64,000 nt of DNA from NCBI GenBank assembly GCA_025058835.1, contig JANXEI010000002.1:186001-250000 (forward strand), given 5' to 3'. Below the pieces are notes generated by a model. It worked only from the letters and a program-made list of their open reading frames with translations, did not search any database and was not told the origin of the DNA. The stretch's first letter is position 1. Every line of letters starts with the position of its first letter. The position numbers and the translations under genes were made by a program. Source of the DNA: Acidilobaceae archaeon. Lineage in GTDB: Archaea; Thermoproteota; Thermoprotei_A; Sulfolobales; Acidilobaceae. Positions 58,273 to 64,000 of the stretch are shown piece after piece.

Positions 58273-61200
58273 TTATATGATATTATAACTCCTTACCTCG
58301 TAGCCCAGTTCCCAGAAGCCCCTCATGTCCTTTATCTCGCCAGCAACTTTCCTCACAAAGCTCTCTGCCAACTCCGCAGCTAGGCCGCTGTTGAGTACTA
58401 GCGGTACAGAGAGGTCCGCTGCCAGCCTCCTCACCTTGTAGTCGAGTTCTGGCGCATAGTCTGTCGTCATAACGGCTCCCACCCTGCCAGCAGAGAGCTC
58501 TGCTAGCACGTCTCTCTCGCTTAACCTCCTAGCTCCCTCCACTTCCATGCCCTCTATAGTTATCACCTCATATCCTCCTTCCGATAATTTGCTCGCTGCC
58601 ATCCCTAGCGCAGCCCTCTCCCTTCCATATGGATCGTAAACGAGCACCCTCTCCCCCGCTCTCGGCATCCTGTTTCCAGCAACGCTCAACCAGCTAAGCA
58701 GTAAGGCTCCGTGGAAGGTCTCGTGCATGGCCGCAACTTCGCCCACGCTCCTCATCTCTGGCCCTAGATGCGGATATGCGCCCCTGAGCCGCGACCAGGA
58801 GAACTGTGGGGACTTAACAGTGTACCACTTAGGCACAAGTAGATTGAAGGCGCCCTCCTCTATGGAAACGTCCTCTATTCTTCCCTTCAGCACTGCCTGC
58901 GCTGCAGCCTTGATCATGTTGAAGCCAGTGGCCTTACTGACAAGAGGCATGGACCTGCTTGCCCTTAGGTTGAGCTCAATGACGTATAGCTCTCCGTCCT
59001 TGAGGATCAGCTGGAGGTTGAAGGGGCCGACTATCTTCAAAGACTCCACAAGGGAGGAGGCTATCCTTGCTGCCTTTTCCTCCATACCTTTCCCCTTCCT
59101 ATGAGGGAGCACCATGGTCGAGTCGCCGCTGTGCACTCCAGCAGGCTCCAGGTGTTCCGCCAACACTCCCACGGAGGTTTGTCCGTCGCTTACCACGTCC
59201 AGGTCTAGCTCAACGCCGCCCTCAATGAACTTCGACACCACCACCGGATGCTTGGGAGACACGTTCGCTGCAGCGGAGAGGTACTGCAAGAGCTCCTTAT
59301 CGCTCCGGGCTATCTTCATTGATGTACCGCTTAGGACGTAGCTCGGCCTCACGAGTACCGGGTACCCCACCCTCTGGGCAAAGTCCAGCGCATCCCTCAG
59401 GCTAGTAGCACTCGTCCAGGGAGGTTGCTTGATCCCGAGCTCCTCTAGCAACTTGCTGAAAGAGGACCTGTTCTCCGCCATGTCTATGCTCTTCCCGGGA
59501 GTCCCGAGGAGCCTGACGCCTCTCCTCTCTAGCTCAGAGGCTATGTTGTTGGAGATCTGACCGCCCAAGAAGGCTACGACTCCTACGGGCTTTTCCAGCT
59601 CATATATCTCCTCCACGCTTTCTGCGCTCACCTCATCGAAGTACAGCCTGTCGACCATGTCCCAGTCAGTCGACACGGTCTCCGGGTTGTTGTTCACAAC
59701 AATTACTTCATAACCCATCTTCTTTGCCTCCTCTGCAAAGGTCACAATGCTCCAGTCGAACTCCACGCTGACCCCTATCCTGAAGCCCCCAGCCCCAAGC
59801 ACGATGACCTTTGGCCTGGTGGGATGGAAGGAGACATCGCTCTCCCAACCGTTGTAGGTGAGATATAGATAATTCGTGACTGCAGGCCACTCGGCTGCAA
59901 GCGTGTCTATCTGCTTCACGACCGGCCTTATAGCTTTCCGCCTGAACTCCCTTACCTCATCCGCTTCCTTCCCCAGAGCCCTCGCTATCTGCTCATCGCC
60001 GAGCCCCAGCCTCTTCGCCTCCTCGACTAGATCTTTGCTCTTCAGCCGCTCGTAGAACAGTACCAACTGCCTGATCTGCTCGAGGAAGTACTTATCAATG
60101 CCGGTAAGCCTGTAGACCTCCTCTACGGTGGCGCCGAGCCGGAAGGCCTTTGCAGCATGTAAGGGCCAGTACGGCTCCCTTCTCCTCAACCTATCGAGGA
60201 CGAGCTCAAGGGCCTCGTCTTGCTCATAATATCTCCCCCCAACTACGCCGGGCTCCCCTATGTCGAGCATCCTCATAGCCTTCTGCAGGGCCTCAATGAA
60301 GCTCCTCCCTACTGCCATCACCTCCCCTACGCTCTTCATCTCTGTGCCGATGCTCCTCACCACGCCGTCAAACTTCTCTAGATCCCACCTCGGTGCCTTC
60401 ACTACGACGTAGTCCAGACTTGGCTCGAAGCTCGCGCGGGTCACTCCTGTGACCTTGTTTGTTACCTCGTACAGCTTGTACCCTAGGGCAAGCTTTGCAG
60501 CAACATACGCCAACGGATAGCCGGTGGCCTTGCTGGCTAGGGCGCTGCTCCTCGACATCCTCGGGTTGGTCTCTATCACGTACATTTCATCGCCGTTGTA
60601 GGGGTTAACAGCTACTTGCACGTTGCCCTCCCCCACCAGCTCTATTGCCCTCTCCACAGCAATGGAGAGGTCCCGCGAGAGCTGATACTCGTGGTCAGTA
60701 AGGGTCTGGCAGGGCGCTACGACTATGGACTCTCCCGTATGCACCCCCATCGGGTCTAGGTTCTCCATGCACGCTACAGCCGCAACGTTGTCTTGGTAGT
60801 CTCTCACTACCTCGAACTCTATCTCCTTCCAGTGATGGAGGTACCTCTCTATGAGCACCTCTCCTATTTCTGACTGGGCGAAAGCCGACCTAAGCCCCTC
60901 CCTCAGTTGCTCCTCATTCCATGCAACGAAGCTGCCAGCGCCGCCTAGATTGAAGCTGACCCTCACCATAACGGGATAGCCTGTCTTTTCTGCAGCTTCC
61001 AGCGCCTCTTCCATCGAGCTAGCCGAGAGGCTTGGCGGAACAGGTATGTTTTTCTCCTCCATTGTTCTCCTGAAAAGCTCCCTCGATAGAGCTCTCCTCA
61101 CCCCCTCTATTGAGGTACCATAGACCTTGACTGAGTAGCGGGAGAGAACGCCGTCATCGTGGAGCCTAACCCCGAGGCTGAGAGCGGTCTGGCCTCCGAA

Positions 61201-61458
61201 ACCGATCATTATGCCGTCAGGCCTTTCCTCCTCTATGATCTTTGCTACATGCTCAGGCGTTAGGGGCAGCAGGTACACTTTGTCTGCAAACTTGTAGCTG
61301 GTCTGGATTGTCGCTATGTTGGGGTTCACGAGGACGGTCTCTATGCCCTCCTCCTTCACAGCCTTCAGAGCCTGGTTACCGCTGTAGTCGAACTCTGCCG
61401 CCTCGGCTATCTTTACAGCTCCAGAGCCTATGATCAGGATCTTGCTAGGCCTTTCCAC
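58273..61458 (-). CDS. carB: Carbamoyl-phosphate synthase, large subunit
   Basis: 1061 residues. Makes carbamoyl phosphate from ammonia, bicarbonate and two ATP for pyrimidine and arginine synthesis. Two ATP-grasp halves: the first begins KILIIGSGAVKIAEAAEFDY and holds ETNPRMSRSSALASKATGYP near 295; the second begins KVIVLGAGGFRIGVSVEFDW near 555 and holds ELNLRASRSMPLVSKATGFN near 830. A methylglyoxal-synthase-like regulatory domain ends the protein. It overlaps carA by 14 bases. Confidence 0.97.
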   Translation of the reverse strand: MERPSKILIIGSGAVKIAEAAEFDYSGNQALKAVKEEGIETVLVNPNIATIQTSYKFADKVYLLPLTPEHVAKIIEEERPDGIMIGFGGQTALSLGVRLHDDGVLSRYSVKVYGTSIEGVRRALSRELFRRTMEEKNIPVPPSLSASSMEEALEAAEKTGYPVMVRVSFNLGGAGSFVAWNEEQLREGLRSAFAQSEIGEVLIERYLHHWKEIEFEVVRDYQDNVAAVACMENLDPMGVHTGESIVVAPCQTLTDHEYQLSRDLSIAVERAIELVGEGNVQVAVNPYNGDEMYVIETNPRMSRSSALASKATGYPLAYVAAKLALGYKLYEVTNKVTGVTRASFEPSLDYVVVKAPRWDLEKFDGVVRSIGTEMKSVGEVMAVGRSFIEALQKAMRMLDIGEPGVVGGRYYEQDEALELVLDRLRRREPYWPLHAAKAFRLGATVEEVYRLTGIDKYFLEQIRQLVLFYERLKSKDLVEEAKRLGLGDEQIARALGKEADEVREFRRKAIRPVVKQIDTLAAEWPAVTNYLYLTYNGWESDVSFHPTRPKVIVLGAGGFRIGVSVEFDWSIVTFAEEAKKMGYEVIVVNNNPETVSTDWDMVDRLYFDEVSAESVEEIYELEKPVGVVAFLGGQISNNIASELERRGVRLLGTPGKSIDMAENRSSFSKLLEELGIKQPPWTSATSLRDALDFAQRVGYPVLVRPSYVLSGTSMKIARSDKELLQYLSAAANVSPKHPVVVSKFIEGGVELDLDVVSDGQTSVGVLAEHLEPAGVHSGDSTMVLPHRKGKGMEEKAARIASSLVESLKIVGPFNLQLILKDGELYVIELNLRASRSMPLVSKATGFNMIKAAAQAVLKGRIEDVSIEEGAFNLLVPKWYTVKSPQFSWSRLRGAYPHLGPEMRSVGEVAAMHETFHGALLLSWLSVAGNRMPRAGERVLVYDPYGRERAALGMAASKLSEGGYEVITIEGMEVEGARRLSERDVLAELSAGRVGAVMTTDYAPELDYKVRRLAADLSVPLVLNSGLAAELAESFVRKVAGEIKDMRGFWELGYEVRSYNII

Positions 61459-62590
61459 CTTGGAGCACCTTTGCGAACTTCTGGAACACCCATGTTGTGT
61501 CCCAAGGCCCCGGCCCTCCCTCTGGGTGGAACTGTACTAGCAGCAGGTTCAGATCTCTGTGGAGGAGCCCTTCTACCGTTCCGTCATCGGCGTTCTTGAA
61601 CCACACAGAGAGCCCAGTTCCCTCGAGGCTCTGTTCATCTACTGCATAGCCATGGTTCTGAGTAGTTATGTAGCTCCTCTTGTTGATCACGTCCACAACG
61701 CCCTTGTTGGGGCCCCTGTGACCATACCTGAGCTTGTAGACCCTTGCTCCCAGGGCTAGCGAGGATATCTGCATCCCCAAACATATGCCCAGCACGGGCT
61801 TGCCAGAGAGGAGCACCTCCTCAGCCACCCTTACCTTGTCCTTTAGAAGGGCTGGGTTACCAGGACCATTGCTGAGGATCACGCCGTCATAGCCCTCCAG
61901 CAACTCATCAGCTCTCGAGCTGCAAGGGAGCCTGTGGACCTCCAGGCCGACCCTCAAGAGGTTCCTCAAGATCCCATACTTAACGCCGCAGTCCAACATC
62001 GAGACCTTTCCGACGGGGCTCCCCTCGGGCCTGTGAATTATGGGGGCCTTCGGGGAGACGAGCTCCGTATAGTCTACTTCCTCGTAAGAGGGCGCTGAGT
62101 CTAGGACCTTTCTCAACTCCTCCCAACTCTTGTCCTCAGTAGATATGACTGCAGGCATAACTCCCTGCTCCCTCAGGACCTTCACTATCGCTCTAGTGTC
62201 CACTCTGTATATGCCTGGAACCCTGTTGCTCTCCAACCACTCCGCCAGGGAGGAGACGCTCAAGTAGTGGTTGTGAGGAGGAAGCTCTGAGACGACGAAT
62301 CCCTCCACAGCTATTTTGTCAGACTCATAGTTGATTGGGACGCCGCAGAAGGTATGTTCCCTGCTGGGCACGCCGTAGCAGCCGACCATTGGATGGGTCC
62401 ACACGAGGATTTGGCCTGCATAGCTCGGATCTGTCAGAGCTTCCGGGTAGCCCGTCATGCCCGTGCTGAACACGAGCTCTCCCGTTTTTGTGGTATTATA
62501 GCCAAAGGCACAGCCTTCTATTGCCGTGCCGTTAGCTAGCAGCAGCCTTGCCCTGCGGGTACACTTCAACCCCTTCAGGGTATTGATCAT
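61445..62590 (-). CDS. carA: Carbamoyl-phosphate synthase, small (glutaminase) subunit
   Basis: 381 residues. The class I amidotransferase triad is in GKPVLGICLGMQISSLALG (Cys near residue 265) and LLVQFHPEGGPGPWDT (His/Glu near 350). ATG 62590 has GGGAGGGTTTG directly upstream; ATG 62608 is possible because the TATA box (TTTAAATATATG, 62634-62644) would start transcription at about 62610. The promoter overlaps the end of the ACT-domain gene. Confidence 0.95.
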   Translation of the reverse strand: MINTLKGLKCTRRARLLLANGTAIEGCAFGYNTTKTGELVFSTGMTGYPEALTDPSYAGQILVWTHPMVGCYGVPSREHTFCGVPINYESDKIAVEGFVVSELPPHNHYLSVSSLAEWLESNRVPGIYRVDTRAIVKVLREQGVMPAVISTEDKSWEELRKVLDSAPSYEEVDYTELVSPKAPIIHRPEGSPVGKVSMLDCGVKYGILRNLLRVGLEVHRLPCSSRADELLEGYDGVILSNGPGNPALLKDKVRVAEEVLLSGKPVLGICLGMQISSLALGARVYKLRYGHRGPNKGVVDVINKRSYITTQNHGYAVDEQSLEGTGLSVWFKNADDGTVEGLLHRDLNLLLVQFHPEGGPGPWDTTWVFQKFAKVLQGGKA

Positions 62591-62633
62591 CAAACCCTCC
62601 CGGCTCATGGGAGCTCGCCTTATTAACATTTAC

Positions 62634-62644
62634 ATATATTTAAA
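62634..62644 (-). promoter_or_regulatory. TATA box of carA-carB
   Basis: Minus strand TTTAAATATATG is the strongest TATA-like sequence in this part, about 45 bases before ATG 62590. It lies over the stop codon of the upstream gene. Confidence 0.55.
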
Positions 62645-63314
62645 CGGATTGTGTCCTGATGGACTTGATGAGCGTTTCGAGCGCCCTATACGCCTCAGAG
62701 GCCTTCGCTGAATCGACAAGTATTATCGTGTCGTTGTAACACGACACGATTTGGGAAATGTTGATGTCGTTCTCGTAGAGGGTCGACGAGACGAGCGCTA
62801 TGACTCCGGGCGTTTCCAGTATCTCTTTCGGGCTTATGAGCACGAGAGCGACTTGGTCGTCCCTTGTCTCTATAATGCTGTCAGGACCAAGTAGCTGTAT
62901 GATTTTCTCTTTGTCCTCGCTCGATATTATCAGAGTGAAGGAACTTACCCCCTGGAGGAGCTGGAGGAACCTGGCGCTTTTCATGATCTTCGTTATCTCT
63001 GCCAGTTTCTCAAGGACCCTCTGCTTGTGTACAGTTATTACCGTGAGGTCTGACTGGAGTTGGATGACGGAGGAGCCTATTACGTGTTTCAGCTTTACCC
63101 TAAGCTTCTTCTCCTCCTCCATTATCTCCTCTCTCACCCTTATCAAGGACATCTTTATGGCGGCCTGGGATGCTGAGACCCCCCGCTTCTCTAGCTCATC
63201 TGCAAATAGCCTTGCGAGGGCACTATAGTTAACGATCCCGTCCGCCAAACAGCTCTTTACGAACGGCCGCGAGAGGACGAGGCCTCTGACCATATTCGAA
63301 ACGCGGACCTTCAC
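62640..63314 (-). CDS. ACT-domain protein with helix-turn-helix-like N-terminus
   Basis: 224 residues. The N-terminal ~80 residues (IVNYSALARLFADELEKRGV, SASQAAIKMSLIRVREEIME) look like a helical DNA-binding region. Two ACT-like repeats follow: VIQLQSDLTVITVHKQRVLE and VALVLISPKEILETPGVIAL. ACT domains bind amino acids, so this could regulate the adjacent carA-carB genes in response to an amino acid; that is inference. Start ATG 63314. Confidence 0.7.
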   Translation of the reverse strand: MKVRVSNMVRGLVLSRPFVKSCLADGIVNYSALARLFADELEKRGVSASQAAIKMSLIRVREEIMEEEKKLRVKLKHVIGSSVIQLQSDLTVITVHKQRVLEKLAEITKIMKSARFLQLLQGVSSFTLIISSEDKEKIIQLLGPDSIIETRDDQVALVLISPKEILETPGVIALVSSTLYENDINISQIVSCYNDTIILVDSAKASEAYRALETLIKSIRTQSV

Positions 63315-63385
63315 GAGTTCACCTAGTTACAGTTTCTAACAAAAACTGATAAACATAATGTAGTGTTTCAAAAGACAGATTAGAG

Positions 63386-64000
63386 TTAAGTTTGAGACAG
63401 GAGGTCCCCGAACCTCGCAACTCCCTCCCTTATCCTCTCAGGACTCTCCCGCGTGAAGCTCAGCCTTACGCTCCAGACAGTAGAGTTGCCAAAGAACTCG
63501 CCTGGCACTACCGCGACGTGCTTCTCCCTCAACAACTTGTCTGCAAAGGCGGAAACGGTGAGACCTTTCCTGGCAAGGACCTCCTTCGCGTCGACGAGGA
63601 CGAACATCGAGCCCTGCGGCTTGTAGAAGCTGATCCCCTCTATTTTTCTCAACTCCTCTACCATCAAGTCTCTCCTGTAAGCATAAACCCCTCTGAAATA
63701 CTCTATGTGCCTCCTCCTGACCTCCCTGTTCCTCAGGTATGTGAGCACCAAGTATTGTGCTACGCTCGGAGGGTTGTAGGTAGTGGCTTCGGAGACCAGT
63801 GCTATCCTCCTCACGATCTCTGCCGGACCGTACACATAGCCGAGCCTCCAGCCTGGAATGCCCGGGTCTTTGCTGAAGGCATAGAGGGAGATCGTGTTCT
63901 CCGGCGCCAGCTTAAAGAAGGAAACGTGAGAGCCCTCGTATATGAGGGTCTTGTAGGGCTCATCGTACACGATCCAGATCCCATGGTCCTGTGCTATCTC
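63386..64000 (-). CDS. Class I/II PLP aminotransferase, C-terminal part
   Basis: About 205 residues visible; the N-terminal half lies beyond the right edge. GIWIVYDEPYKTLIYEG holds the pyridine-nitrogen aspartate, AFSKDPGIPGWRLGYVYGP the PLP lysine, and WSVRLSFTRESPERIREGVA the carboxylate-binding arginine. It belongs to the aspartate aminotransferase fold-type I group; substrate unknown. Transcribed toward the ACT-domain gene. Confidence 0.88.
   Translation of the reverse strand, partial: EIAQDHGIWIVYDEPYKTLIYEGSHVSFFKLAPENTISLYAFSKDPGIPGWRLGYVYGPAEIVRRIALVSEATTYNPPSVAQYLVLTYLRNREVRRRHIEYFRGVYAYRRDLMVEELRKIEGISFYKPQGSMFVLVDAKEVLARKGLTVSAFADKLLREKHVAVVPGEFFGNSTVWSVRLSFTRESPERIREGVARFGDLLSQT

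Noticed and set aside
1-64000. cas genes, transposases or integrase genes that could explain the orphan CRISPR or its insert
   Set aside because: None was recognised in any frame; the array is without cas genes within this window.

Overview
The window is chromosomal DNA of a hyperthermophile-type archaeon of the Thermoproteota (Crenarchaeota), probably close to Desulfurococcales, Acidilobales or Ignicoccus-like lineages. The evidence is a CdvA/CdvB/CdvC (ESCRT-III/Vps4) division system, RadA, GGGP synthase, ribosomal proteins S25e and S26e, Taw1, TiaS, wide use of TTG and GTG starts, AGG/AGA arginine codons, ATGA-overlapping operons, a lone 5S rRNA gene and a tRNA with a displaced intron. The DNA is GC-rich and mostly coding. 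I cannot name the species from sequence alone.

Layout. 0-8.9 kb (all minus): sufB (cut by the window edge) and sufC, a thioredoxin-fold protein, a kinase-like protein, CCA-adding enzyme, ThpR, Taw1, a thioredoxin reductase, an ABC exporter, EF-1beta with a zinc-ribbon partner. 8.9-14.4 kb: sucD-sucC, two unknown genes and a two-domain CDC48 ATPase. 14.4-19.2 kb: tRNA-Gly, small regulators, AIM24, a TauE exporter, TiaS. 19.18-19.51 kb: a 332-base intergenic region with four origin recognition box (ORB) like elements around an AT-rich stretch, which I read as a replication origin. Around it lie four copies of a 22-base repeat. 19.5-29.4 kb: rpiA, a SWIM protein, Sec61beta, GGGP synthase, Elf1, SAH hydrolase, proS, dcd, RNase Z, a Rieske protein and several zinc-ribbon proteins. 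29.5-35.7 kb: radA, cdvC-cdvB, 5S rRNA, tenA, a GltD-like flavoprotein.

35.7-37.5 kb holds a DNA methyltransferase abutting a short orphan CRISPR. The array has four 24-base repeats, two normal spacers of 40 and 41 bases, and a third interval of 451 bases that carries a small unknown gene and a ribbon-helix-helix gene whose 3' end runs through the last repeat. No cas gene is present.

37.5-64 kb: a kinase-like protein, MGMT, a class III aminotransferase, a MoaD-MoaE fusion, a PfkB kinase, a FixC-FixX-EtfB-EtfA flavin electron-transfer operon converging on a two-subunit 2-oxoacid:ferredoxin oxidoreductase, DUF432-MscS, a tandem gene pair with a 68-base identical tract, S25e, cdvA divergent from a second ESCRT-III gene, a DtxR-like regulator, an intron-bearing tRNA-Pro, NAC, carB-carA with an ACT-domain protein, and the start of an aminotransferase cut by the right edge.

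Connections. The Suf genes and the thioredoxin reductase share a palindrome TTAAC-N3-GTTAA between promoter and start codon, suggesting one redox or Fe-S regulon. The ferredoxin-reducing enzyme and the Etf/Fix operon probably exchange electrons. Cell division genes occupy two loci 20 kb apart. The strongest novel candidates are the origin with its flanking 22-base repeats and the CRISPR with a gene-bearing giant spacer.
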